NCBI RefSeq assembly: GCF_003573695.1
Contig: NC_039359.1
Coordinates: 160,664,451 to 160,728,450 of the forward strand
From: Papaver somniferum
Lineage: Eukaryota; Streptophyta; Magnoliopsida; Ranunculales; Papaveraceae
Length of the DNA stretch: 64,000 nt
Reading direction: 5' to 3'
Below are positions 23,211 to 34,690 of the stretch, piece after piece. The position numbers were made by a program, and so were the translations under genes. The notes beneath the pieces are model-generated. The model saw only the letters and a list, made by a program, of their open reading frames with translations. It was not told where the DNA came from and did not search any database. Within the stretch, counting starts at the first letter, position 1, and each line of letters begins with the position of its first letter.

Positions 23211-23749
23211 ATTGCTAGTTGTAATTTAGATCGACAAACTATCAATTGGTGGTATTCTTCAGTATCCGAATCTGGTAATTCTATTTGACTTGATCTGGTT
23301 AACTTATTAAATCCAGATCTTGGAAGATTTAGATCCGACAAAAGAGTTTAATTGATTTTTTTAGAGCACTTCTCGGTCGAACTCGCAAGCTTTTTTGTTA
23401 AGTTTAGTTGCCAAAACTATAAATCTTGATTTCCAGTCTACTTATAGCTAAGTCTCGGATTAGGATAGAAAGTGTAGTTGAGCATTATACTTCACAGCGT
23501 TCGTCGATTGAAGACGAAGAACTACTAAGTAGAGCTTGTGGAACTTCATCAACAAAAGGTATGTGGAGAATTGAACTCATCTATCACTCAAAAGTCTATC
23601 TACTATATCTCCTATTTGAGACAAAAGTCGTTGTTTGAGGGTGAAAACTGCTTCTGCCGTTTTTGGTAATTTTATGTGTGTGGATGAGAAACGAGTCTAG
23701 ACCCTAAACAATGCACTGCATGGGAGTACTTTTGATTCGAGATATAAAT

Positions 23750-26040
23750 CTGTACAATCCTGGTCTAAACCAAGAAATGGTCGTTCCAGGCTTCCTTCGG
23801 TCACAAAGTGAAGGAGAAGGGTTGGTCTTAGCGAGGGAAGCGAAGAAAGTGTTGAGACCAGAATAGTTGGTTCTGAAGGTATGGTTGTTTATGACTTGTA
23901 TCATAAAGTAGAACTGGCTAGCAGAATGGAAAGCTACCAGGTGATTTCTGGATACTGTGTTGTTCTCTGACCCAAACTTGTTGTCTGGTGGAAATAGGTA
24001 CAACCTATTTATACAAGTCGTAATAAAACGTACCCTGGCCTCGTAGGAAGTGGAAAACGATTGAGTGGTGGAAGAGTGGAGTCACGTGTAACGTCAGGAA
24101 TTATGCTTCCATAATGAAGGATCCGTTTACACCATTACTTATTGCCATTACTAACTGCCCCACTTTATGACACTTTCTTGTAACGGGCGTATTGCACGCC
24201 GCACGCTGTAAACCGCCAGACCAATACCCTGATGAGTATCCCCCAATTTGTGACATGTTTGATGTCTCGAGTGTTCGTGGAAAACATGTAGCACTTTGCT
24301 ACGTGTGGCAAGTTAAAATCAAGAGGCTTGCCGTAGGAAAATAACATTTGATGTTATTAGGCTCGTCTTGGCTGGTCGCCTAAAACTTACCACAAATTTG
24401 TCAGTTCGGTGGAAAACTTCGATGGCTGAGATCACATCTCATGAGGAATGGTAGACGTTGATTATGGCTACCTTGTGTTGGCGCCTAATAATGGCACAAT
24501 GGCGTTTTGGTGTATGATAGTGGCAGTGCGACATGGCTGGCATGGCTCATGCATGCTAGTGGCACGGTGGTGCAAGTGGCGCCTGGCGTATCCATGGCCA
24601 CTATATTTAGGCGGCTGGTCTCCCAAAACTTTCCACAAGTCTGCCAGCTTGGTGGCGAACTTGGATGGCTGAGATTGCATCTCAATCTGTACAATCCTTT
24701 TCTAAACCAAGAAATGGTTGTTCCAGGATTCCTTCGTCACAAAATGAAAGAGAAAGGTTGGTCTTAGGGAGGGAAGCGAAGAAAGTGTTGAGACCAGAAT
24801 AGTTGATTCTGAAGGTGTGGTTGTTTATGACTTGTATCAGAAAGTAGAACTTGCTAGCAGAATGGAAATCTATCAGGTGATTTCTGGATACTGTGTTGTT
24901 CTATGACCAAAAATTATTGTCTGGTGGAAATAGGTGAAACCTATTTATACAAGTCGTAATAAAACGTACCCTGGCCTCGTAGGAAGTGGAAAATGATTAA
25001 GTGGTGGAAGAGTGGAGTAACGTGTAACGTCAGGAATTATGCTTCCATAATGAAGGATCCGTTTACACCATTACTTCTTGCCATTACTAACTGCCCCACT
25101 TTATGAAACTTTCTTGTAACAGGCGTATTGCACGCCGCACGCTGTAAACCTCCAGACCAATACCCTGATGAGTATCCCCCTGTTTGTGACGTGTTTGATG
25201 TCTCGAGTGTTTTCGTGGAAAACATGTAGCACTTTGCTACGTGTGGCAAGTAAAAATCAAGAGGCTTGCCGTAGGAAAATAACATGTGATGCTATTAGGC
25301 TCATCTTGGATGGTCACCTAAAACTTGCCACAAGTTTGTCAGTTCGGTGGCAAACTTCGATGGATGAGATCACATCTCATGAGGAAGGGTATCCGTTGAT
25401 TATGGATACCTTGTGTTGGCGCCTGATAATGGCACAATGGCGTTTTGGTGTATGCCAGTGGCAGTGCGGCATGGATGGCATGGATCGTGCATGCCAGTGG
25501 AACGGTGGTGCAAGTGGCGCCTGGCGTAGCCATGGCCACTATATTTAGGCGGTTGGTCGCCCAAAACTTGCCACAATACTGACAGCTTGGTGGCGAATTT
25601 GGATGGCTGAGATTGCATCTCATGAGGAAGGGTAGCCTTTGATTATGGCTACCTTATGTTGGCGCCTGATAGTGGCACAATGGCGCCTTTAGTGCATGCC
25701 AGCGGCATTGCGGTATGGCTGGCATAGTTTGTGCATGCCAGCAGCATGATGGTATAAGTGGCGCCTGGCGTATCCATGGCCACGGGATTTAGGCGGATGG
25801 TCGCCTAAAAGTTGCCACAAGTCTGTTAGTTTGGTGGAAAACTTGGATGTCTAAGATTGCATCTCATAGGGAAGGGTTGTCGTTGATTGTGGCTACCTTC
25901 CGTTGGCGCCTTTAGTGCATGCTAGTGGCGTTGCGGCATGGCTGGCATAGTTTGTGCATTCCAGTGGCACGGTGGTGCAAGTGGTACCTGGCGTAGCCAT
26001 GGCCACTAGATTTTTGGCACGTTGGAGTTAGATACAAATG
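23750..26040. repeat. Tandem repeats within the 3.6-kb LTR (about 937 bp and 240 bp periods)
   Basis: A unit starting CTGTACAATCCT recurs at 23750 and 24687. Inside it, a unit of about 240 bases (marked by GGCGCCT, GTGGCACAATGGCG and CCATGGCCACTA) is present once in the first large unit and three times from about 25320 to 26040. The open frames in this region (24448-25623) are translations of these repeats on both strands and are not genes. Confidence 0.85.
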
Positions 26041-26099
26041 TGGTGTGGCAACATCAGTTTTAATGGCCACATTGATCCCCATGTTTTGTGGAACATTGT

Positions 26100-26350
26100 T
26101 TGGCTCAGTGGCGCGACAACTTTGCCTAAATTAGGGTTTGGCATGTCGAAACCCTAATTAGCGTATATGGCATGTAGTATGCGATAGGTGGAACGTTTGG
26201 CATGTGCACTTGGCATGCCTTTTGGCGTGTGCGATTGGCATGCTTTTGGTATGTTTGGCATGTCGTTTGGCAGGTGTGCCTGGCATGTTTGTTTTTGGCA
26301 TGTTTGACATGTCGTTAGCATGTTGGCATAATTTTGGGAAGCCAACTTGG
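26100..26350. repeat. GGCATG-rich simple repeat
   Basis: Within the 3.6-kb LTR, the phrases TTGGCATGT and TTGGCATGC recur about every 15-25 bases. The 154-codon open frame on the minus strand (26154-26618) comes from this low-complexity text and is not supported as a gene. Confidence 0.7.
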
Positions 26351-28992
26351 TAGGGTAACCTTTTGACACAATTTCCACCCTTTTTAAAGTTGTGGAAGGT
26401 TTAGAGCAACTTGATTGGTCAATGAAAGCAGGGAGCCGGCTAAGCATGGACGTGGCCAACGTTTTGGTGCGTGTGGCAAGTTTAGTGCGACCTGATTGAT
26501 CGATGGGAAATAGGGACGGCAAGTATGGGCCCAGCCACAACTTATGTGCGGGTGGCGAGTTTAAGGCGACCTGATTGGTCGAGGGAAATAGGGACGGTTT
26601 ATGATGGGGCGTGGCCAATGGAAAATGGCACCGGTTGTCCTAAGGCATGGCCACACCTCTCTTTTTTACTGCTCCTATCCTGAGGCTCCTTGTTTTCTGA
26701 TTCCGGACAAGATTTTGCATCTGATAATCCATGGCGGATTAATTACCTAGTTTGCCTTGGCTTAATTTCGACAAGCAAGATCTGATATACTGCACAAGGC
26801 GCAAAACCCTAACTTTTGCAAATTATTCAAGATAATTGATTGAATTCTATGTGTTGACACAGAGTTCTTTTAAGTTCATTGCCAGAGAGAAGCATGCTTT
26901 CTGATTGAATACCTTATGCAAAGACCTTATCCTTGATATTTGGAAATTCGTGCTACTCTGCTGCGAGTGAACAGAAATTGTCATGCCATATCAACATTAA
27001 GGGTTCAGCTGGAGAACATAGCACAGAAAGCATTCGAGAAACTTATATTATGAGTGTAGGCAAGGTGCCAAAATTTACAGAATGCCTGGGATTGTAAGTC
27101 TGGATAAATTTAATGTAAGTATATTGAACGACTCAATAAACGTGCCAGAGGAGAGGTTGACACTCATGGCTCTGTTTCCTCGTAGAGTGACGACACATCA
27201 GATGCAAGGTTTTACAAATTTAGCCCTGGGCTAAAAACCACCATCAACAGTCGTATATCTATATAGACTACAATGTTACATATTTGATATTTCGAGCTAA
27301 GTTTAACTCGCTTACATATTTCTCGAAATATGTGTTGGTAAACTTTCGATTTAACCAAGTTCATCTTATATTCTTGACGAAGGTCAAAAGACGATCATGT
27401 GAAAATCACCTTGTAACATCTTATATGATTTTTGTGAGACAGTCATTTGATATAGACTCGGAATTTTTCGTATTAATCATTCGATCACTTGAAAATTGCT
27501 TTGAAGCTAATAATTTGTGTGAGACAACTATTGTCGTCTTCCAAGAATGCTTCAATGATTGAAGTGGGAGTTTATAACAAATAACCATGATTGGATATAG
27601 CACAATATGCGTACTTGTATGCTAACTATTGCAAGTTATTCCAAGTCCTGGAACCATAGTATGCATACACGTATGCGTACTGGTTGGTTAATGAAAGTCC
27701 GGGAACTTAGTATGCATACCGGTATGCGTACTGGCGTGAATTTCAAGTTCCGGAAATTCAACTGAGTTTGGAAGGTATGCGTACCTATTCGCATACCGGC
27801 GACCCAAACTTAGTCCGACCACTTAGGTATGCATACCCGTTTGCATACTTGAGTAGGTTATGTTCTAAAATCGGTTTGTTCATGAACTAATACATTTATA
27901 TAATAAGGAATGCAATCTTTTGCAAACTGTGGCTATAATGTTCATGAATTGATTCGAGTGAATCAAAATAGATTTTGCTTAAATTGTGTCTTGTATACTT
28001 CTATGAGAATATAAACAATTGAACAACTCTATAACTAGTTTCATTTAAGTCATTTGAACTAGTTATGGTTAAGATGAAATATGGTTGATATGAAAGTGTT
28101 CATATGGATAACTTTAGTAGTATTGTTGAGCCAACAAAGGTGTACACGTTTAGGTACGGTTACTCATATCTAAATGAAGTCACTTTTCATTTGTGTGTAA
28201 CAAGCTAAGTTCGATCTAACGGTTGAAAGATATTTGCTTGAGTCTAATCAGTTTTTCATCTAACGGTGAATATTGAATGCTTTGTTACCAAGGTAACATT
28301 AATTGCAAACCCTAAATTGAAGACTATATAAAGGAGAACTCTAGCAACTGGGAAACCTAATCCCCATACCTCCTGTGTGATACTAGTTAAGACTAGATCC
28401 AATTCTCCTTTAACCTTAGATTTTTTTCAAAACCAAGTAGGTTAACGACTTGAAGACTTCCTTGGGATTGTGAAGCCAGACCCAACTATTTTCTATGTAG
28501 TTGTGTGTTCTGATCTTGCTGTTTTGTATCATGATTGAGTATTATATTCTCTAAGATTTGCTCGAGATTTAATCTCCGATTGGCAAGATAAAAAGTAGTC
28601 ACAAACATCTTCATCTCATCGTTTGTGATTCCACAATATCTTGTTTCTCTACCGTACGATTAAGATTATTGTGAGGTGATTGATATTACTAGGTTGTTCT
28701 TCAAGAATATAAGTCTGATGTATCAATTGGTTCCTATTCACCTTGGTTTTTCAAAATACGGAACAAAACTCATAGGTATATCTGTGGGACACATATTTTT
28801 CTATTCAATATACTTTTCTGTATGAGACATATTGGTTTATCAAGTCTTCGACTTTGGGTCGTAGCAACTCTTAGTTATGGGTGAGATTATCTAAGGGAAT
28901 CAAGTGCGCATAATTCGGCATGGTTCTAGAGGTGTAAGGAACGCGACTGTACCTAGATCAGTGTAATCTTGGTTAGGGCTCAACTACATTCC

Positions 28993-31339
28993 TGTTAGAG
29001 CACTGCTCGGTCGAACTCGCATGCGTTGCTATCTCAAGCATGTTTCTCAATGTTAAGGATCAAAACTATAAGTCTTGATTTCTAGTCTACTATAGCTAAG
29101 TCTCGGACTAGGATAGAAAGTGTAGTTGAGCTCAAGAACTCCATGGCGATCATCATACAAGACGAAGAACTACTCAAGGAACTGGTGGAACTTCATCGAC
29201 TAAAATGTATGTGGAGACTTGAACTTATATATCACTCAAAAGTCTATCTACTCTATCTCCTATCTTGAGACAAAAGTCGTTTTACTATATAGACTTTGAT
29301 TATGCACATTTGCTATTTCGACCCGAGTTTATCTCGCTTATCTATTTATCGAAATATGTGTAGGTAACCTTTCGCTTTGGACAAGTTCATCTTTACCTAG
29401 TGACGAAAGTCATATTATGTTTCAATTACTTGAAAATAGCTTTGACGAAAAATAGTTTGTGAACAACAACTATATAACGTCCTCTAAGAATGTTTCAATG
29501 ATTGAAATGAGAGTTTAGATTATATAACCATTGTTGGATATAACCATTGTGTGGTAACACATATATGTATAAGTCCTTATTCCTTGAACCAAAATATGCG
29601 TAATTTGTTGATCGGGAAAACCGGAACAGAGTCAGCGAACCCAGTCCGCGAACTGTCGGAGGTTCTCGTCCCGAGAAAATCTGCTGGAGTTTGTAAACCA
29701 TTTACAAACTTATTCGGGGTACTTAAGTCCGCATACTTAGGTTGGTTATTTTCTAAAAACGATTATTCGTGAATTTATACTTATATAAACTAAGGAATGC
29801 AAGTTTGCAAACTGTGGCAATAAAGTTCATGAATCGATTCGAGTGAATCAAATCTTTGCTTCGATTGTGTCTTGTATACTTCTATAAGATCTAATCAATT
29901 GAACAACTCTATAACTAGTTCATTTGAGTCATTTGAACTAGTTATGGTAAAGAAGAATATGGTTGATATGAAAGTGCTCATATGGCTAACCATTTGGTTA
30001 ACTACTGTTGAACCAACGAATGTACATGTTTGGGTACGGTTACACAAACCTAAAATCGTGCATTTCATTTGTGTGTAACAAGTTAAGTTTTCGATCTAAC
30101 GGTTGAAAGATATTAGCTTGATTCTAATCAGTTTTTCATCTAACGGTGAATATTGAATGCTTTGTTACTAAGCTAACATTGATTGCAAACCCTGATTTGA
30201 AAGACTATATAAGGGAGAAATCTAGCAACTGGGAACCTAGTCCCCATACCTCCTGTGTGATACTAGTTGTATAAGCTAGAGTATATTCTCCTTTAACCTT
30301 AGGTTTTTCTCGAGACCCTGTAGGTTAACGACTTGAAGACTTCATTGGGATTGTGAAGCCAGACCGATACTACTTTCTCGTAGTTGTGTGATCTGATCTT
30401 GGTGTTTCTGTCGTATTGAGTACAATCGTAATGATTGGCTTGAGATTGATATCTCCGATAGGCAAGATATAAAAGTAATCACAAACATCTTCGTCTCATC
30501 GTTTGTGATTCCACAATATCTTCCTTCGCCGCGTTGATTAAGATTATTGTGAGGTGATTGATAATACTGAGCTGTTCTTCGGGAATATAAGTCTGATTTA
30601 TCAATTGGTTCCTGTTCGCCTTGATTTATCAAAAGACGGAATAAAACTCGTAGGTATTTCTGTGGGAGACAGATTTATCTATTATCGTAGACTTTTGTGT
30701 GTGATACAGATTTATTTATTAAAGTCTTCGACTTTGGGTCGTAGCAACTCTTAGTTGTGGGTGAGATCATCTAAGGGAATCAAGTGCCTAGTATCCTGCT
30801 GGGATCAGAGACGTAGGAGCGCAACTGTACCTTGGATCAGTGTGAGATTTACCGGGGTTCAATTATAGTCCAGGCCGAAGTTAGCTTGTAGTAGGCTAGT
30901 GTTTGTAGCGGCTTAATACAGTGTGTGTTCAATCCGGACTAGGTCTCGGGGTTTTTCTGCATTTGCGGTTTCCTCGTTAACAAAACTTCTGGTGTCTGTG
31001 TTATTTATTTTTCGCATTATATTTTGTTATATAATTGAAATATCACAGGTTGTGCGTTTGAATCAATCAATTAGAATATCCAACCTTTGGTTGTTGGTTT
31101 ACATTGATTGATATTTGAACATTGGTCTTTGGTACCGTTCAAGTGATTTCTCTTGTATTCAATTAGACTCGCAGATTGCTATTTGCTTTAGTAAGAATTG
31201 AATTGAAAAAGAGAGATATAACTCCTTGATATACTTTATTGAGATTGAGTATAGTTGATACTTGAAAGCATATTGCAGTTATTCCATACATATTGCTAAT
31301 CGAAATATTGGGTGTGGTTGTTGTACCCCCTCTTTTTCA
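28993..31339 (+). repeat. 5' LTR of the complete SIRE-like element
   Basis: TG...CA bounded, 2347 bp, start TGTTAGAGCACTGCTCGG, end CTTTTTCA. It ends two bases before the primer site. The short open frames inside (29551-31111) are paralleled in the 3' LTR and in other copies with frame breaks, so they are not called as genes. Confidence 0.9.
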
Positions 31340-31341
31340 AT

Positions 31342-31352
31342 TGGTATCAGAG
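31342..31352 (+). other. tRNA-iMet primer binding site
   Basis: TGGTATCAGAG two bases after the LTR end. The next base is A in place of the usual C, a small departure from the full 12-base match seen at 10775-10786. Confidence 0.85.
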
Positions 31353-31445
31353 AAGGAAAACACGTTTAAAGACCTTACAAGTATGTGTTTGTGGCAATCT
31401 GAGTCTAAGGACAGAATCTCATCTCTGACATATACGCATACCAAG

Positions 31446-32633
31446 ATGTCTTATAAAGCTTTTAACTATGCCAAATGTCTTGGGAATACCTCAAAGGATT
31501 ACTCCTTAGATGATTCTTCTGAATCCCGAGGTAGGAAGGTTGTTCCATCAAATGCTGACATCTCTCCCTCCAATGAGACATTCGACACTATGGCAAAAGC
31601 TGAAATGGAGCTCAACAGAATCTCAAAAAATTCTACTGAGGCTATTGATTTTCAGGATCATTCCTAGCTTATTGATGAATTCGAAAAGTCTCTTGATCGT
31701 GAACGTGAACTCTATAACATCATCGAGTCCTTCTCTGACAATATTAGAAAACTTCTCCAAGAAACTACTCTACAGCGTGAAAGGATTAGTTTTCTTGAGG
31801 ATATTGTCAAGGAAGACTCAATAAGAGAAATACGTTTGACCGATACGTATTCATCATACCTACACAGACTTCGTGTCGAAAAAGAGAAACTAAGTGCATC
31901 TCTTATTCTAGCGCATGAATATTGCAGATCCTTGGAAAAGGAAAACTCCGTCTTAAGGAGAAATTCTTCTGTACCAACTAATTCTCATGAATTACAACAC
32001 ATGAAGAAATGTCCTTCAGAAGAAGGTTGTGTCAAGAAAGGCTTACATGACTTACAATCTTCTCATATGGCTATAAAGTTAAAACAGGTGCCAGTTGTTG
32101 CTTCTCCTCCACGAACCTGTACATTCTGTGGGAAAAAGAATCACTATGTTATTCATTGTTTTGCCGGGAGGAAACAAATATCTAATCTTCATAATTTGCT
32201 TCTTGCTACTATCAATGGAGTAAATAGTCTGGAGACTTCTGTAGTGAATCTCGTGCTCACAGAAAACCAGAAACCTTATAAAAATGATCTATTTTCTAGA
32301 AATCATCACATGGTACAAGTTCATCCCAATGGTATAAATTCGTGTGCCACTAATGAACACACTCCTTGTGTTTATAAGAATGAATCTGGTAAATCTAAGT
32401 CTAGAAATTGGATTCCTTTCTATCCTGATCCTCTTGAACCAATCTCAAGAGGTCCTAGATTTAGTCCTCAGAGAAACCCTTCTGACGGATATGTTAAACA
32501 AGCCGTATCTTACTCGTCTGGGATGAAAGTCAACCAAAGAAAGGCGAAGAACACAAAGATCAAATTGTCAGATGATATGTACAACTCCTTTCTCAATGAT
32601 CATGGTGGGATTATTTCTCACTCTACCACCTGA
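31446..32633 (+). pseudogene. Gag-like coiled-coil CCHC protein with one in-frame stop
   Basis: From the ATG at 31446 a single frame runs 396 codons to the stop at 32631-32633, broken only by a TAG at 31665-31667. The N-terminal half is acidic and Ser-rich and is followed by Glu/Lys/Leu-rich coiled coil (about codons 70-180). A CCHC zinc knuckle, CTFCGKKNHYVIHC, lies at 32118-32159 (codons 225-238). The C-terminal part is basic (lysine and arginine rich). This fits a Copia gag, which packages element RNA into particles through the knuckle. The same-family gag at 9140-10724 is only distantly similar, so there are at least two gag subtypes. With one stop, it may be recently inactivated. Confidence 0.7.
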
Positions 32634-32649
32634 TTCCAGGTATTCTTTT

Positions 32650-33029
32650 CCCCGGCAGCGGCGCCAAAAACTTGGTAGGTCTGTAAACAAGCCTACAATT
32701 ACTAACTGCAAGTACACAACGTCCTAATGCAACACAGGGCAAGCACGGGTCGATCCACATGGACTTGGTGGATATATGGTTGAAACTATGGTTTTACTAC
32801 AACTGATTTCAACTAAGAAGTAACCAAAACGGGTGTGTTGGGTGTGTACGACAAGGAAGTGATTGAATACTAAAACAGAATGTAAAGCAAGATGCAAGAG
32901 CAGATTATAAATAAGCAGATAAGAAGTACTAGGGTGGTTGAATCCACCTCCTAACCTTAGCTAAGTCATTTTAATTAGTCTAAATCTATTTTTGTCCCGT
33001 GTAATGGAAACCAGTCAAGATGCAAGTCT
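32650..33029 (-). repeat. Truncated Athila-like LTR with primer site
   Basis: The primer site CCCCGGCAGCGGCGCCA (plus strand, 32650-32666), the mirror of TGGCGCCGCTGCCGGGG for tRNA-Asp, is followed by LTR sequence from 32673 (TGGTAGGTCTGTAAAC). This matches 34714 onward with a few per cent difference and stops at about 33029. Confidence 0.75.
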
Positions 33030-34471
33030 TGTTTTCTCTTATTTGTCTTATTATTCTTGCATGTATTCGTATTATTACTCTTGTTTTCTCTTATTTGTCT
33101 CTAATAGGTGAATCATCCACAAAGGAGCTACAAAATGCTGAAAATAGATAAGAATAGAAGTATTCCAAGTATCCAAGTGCCCAAGTCCAAGAGAAGTAGA
33201 AGAAGTGCGACGAAAAGGAGCAAAACGCTCAATCAAGAGACGGGCCAAAGACGGATCTTAACTATTCAAATTAAGGATTTATCATCACCATATTGAAGAT
33301 AATTTAAATACAAAAAGAATTCAAAAATAATGAGGTCATTCCGAGTTCGGATGAAGAAGTTGTGGCCAAAACAAGTTTTTATCGAATACCGAAGACAGTA
33401 AAGTATGTGGACGGGTACGCATACTTTAAGTCCGAAAATTTCTGCTGGAATTTGAAGTTCGCGGACTGGTATGCGTACTTAGCAAGTAGGAAAATGTGTA
33501 TAAACTCCTTGGAAGGCCTAAGGTCACGTTTGGGGTCGTTATATCATGTTTTTGGGTCGGGTTCTTGAACCGAACTAAATACTTGATGGCCAAGCAATGT
33601 AAACCTATAAAAATAGGTATTAGGCCTTTCACATATCATCGAATATCATATTATACTTTTGTTCTTCATTAATATTTTACCCCTTTAGGGGGAAACGGGG
33701 TAATTGTGTAATCATGAGAAACTAAACCTTTGTTGATTAAGGATGAATTCAATGTTCTAAGCGTGAAGCTTTATTAATAATACAAATCTACTGAGAGTTT
33801 TTATCATCATCGTTTGTATTTTCCATATTTAGGGTTTATGAGTGATTGTTAGATTGATTTAGGATGCATACTAGATTAGTCTATTGATTGTTCTATTGCT
33901 AGTGGAAGTTAGGAGATAAGTAATTGTCAAATAACTCTCTACACAAGTAGAAATCGCGAGACCTTACAGAGGGATTCTGTGGAGGAATCGTGTGTGAATA
34001 CAACACCAGCAAGTAAACCTTGAGCTAAGAGTTGAACTACTGAGATTAACCTAATTCACAAAGCTTAAAGAGTTCGATTGGATTATACCTTGAGTGAGCT
34101 ACTACTTGGTGGTTCTGTTGAATATAATCTGATATTGGAGAGCTTCTGTATCCGTGGTAAAAGGATTTTTGGGGATAACACTGAGCTAGTTGTTATTCTA
34201 CGGTTGATGATGAATGGTTCTTACGAACAATAGATAAGTATTCAAATCCTGTTAATGCTTGGTAATGGCGAAGGATTCTTTAATCATCCCTTTCTTCTTA
34301 TTGTCTTTCTATTTATCTTATAAACCAAAACCTCCCTTTGTTATTTACTTTATCTTGCTGATCAAATAACCTATCAATTACACAGCTCTCTTTGGGAACG
34401 ATCTCTTACTACCGCTATATTACCAGTTAATTAGTGGAAAATATATTTATTAATTTGTTGTGCCTACGACA
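33030..34471 (+). repeat. Plus-strand Athila-like LTR (1.44 kb)
   Basis: Bounds are TG at 33030 (TGTTTTCTCTTATTTG) and CA at 34471 (GTGCCTACGACA). The text near the end, TTTGGGAACGATCTCTTACT, is typical of Athila/Tat LTR tails. The part at 33160-33480 matches 8560-8960. No target duplication was found, so it may be truncated. It interrupts the LTR copy on its left. Two GTATGCGTAC-type palindrome units lie at 33400-33480. Confidence 0.6.
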
Positions 34472-34690
34472 TCCCATACACATATGCTACTGAAAATTAT
34501 AGGATTATGATGCAGACAATTATAATATGCAATGTCAGATGGTTCTAACTACGCAGGATATATGGTAACGACTCAAAGGAATACAACAGAAGACAAACAG
34601 ATTACACTAATAATCTAAACACATATATACAAGATTATATGAAAAACCAGTAGAGTAAAGTCAGAAACTTCAGCTATACCGCTACCGAGT
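34472..34690 (-). other. Short leader-like segment
   Basis: These 219 bases lie next to the primer site of the LTR on the right and have no reading frame of note. They are probably the surviving leader of the minus-strand Athila-like element. Confidence 0.4.

Larger units (their letters stand above)
23632..27249 (+). mobile_element. 3.6-kb solo LTR with internal tandem repeats
   Basis: The element starts TGTTTGAGGGTGAAAACTGC and ends ACCACCATCAACA, with perfect 5-bp direct repeats GTCGT at 23627-23631 and 27250-27254. These are the bounds of an LTR, and no gag, pol, primer site or polypurine tract lies inside, so a solo LTR is the simplest reading. The size and internal repetition suggest the Tat/Ogre group of Ty3 elements. 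The start and end look like those of large Tat LTRs, but the assignment is an inference. GC content and the TGGC-rich text differ clearly from the surroundings. Confidence 0.75.

Noticed and set aside
24448..25623. Several overlapping open frames of 70-126 codons on both strands
   Set aside because: They are translations of the same tandem repeats in the 3.6-kb LTR, occur in several frames at once and have no domains.
26154..26618. 154-codon minus-strand open frame
   Set aside because: It spans a GGCATG-type simple repeat and the end of an LTR; composition follows the repeat and no domain is visible.
29551..31111. Open frames repeated at 38607-40155, which might look like conserved small genes
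   Set aside because: They are the same LTR positions in the two LTRs of one element; similarity comes from LTR duplication, and frames are broken in other copies.
31665..31667. The gag TAG as a programmed readthrough site
   Set aside because: It lies inside the gag N-terminal half and not at a gag-pol border, where readthrough would have a purpose.
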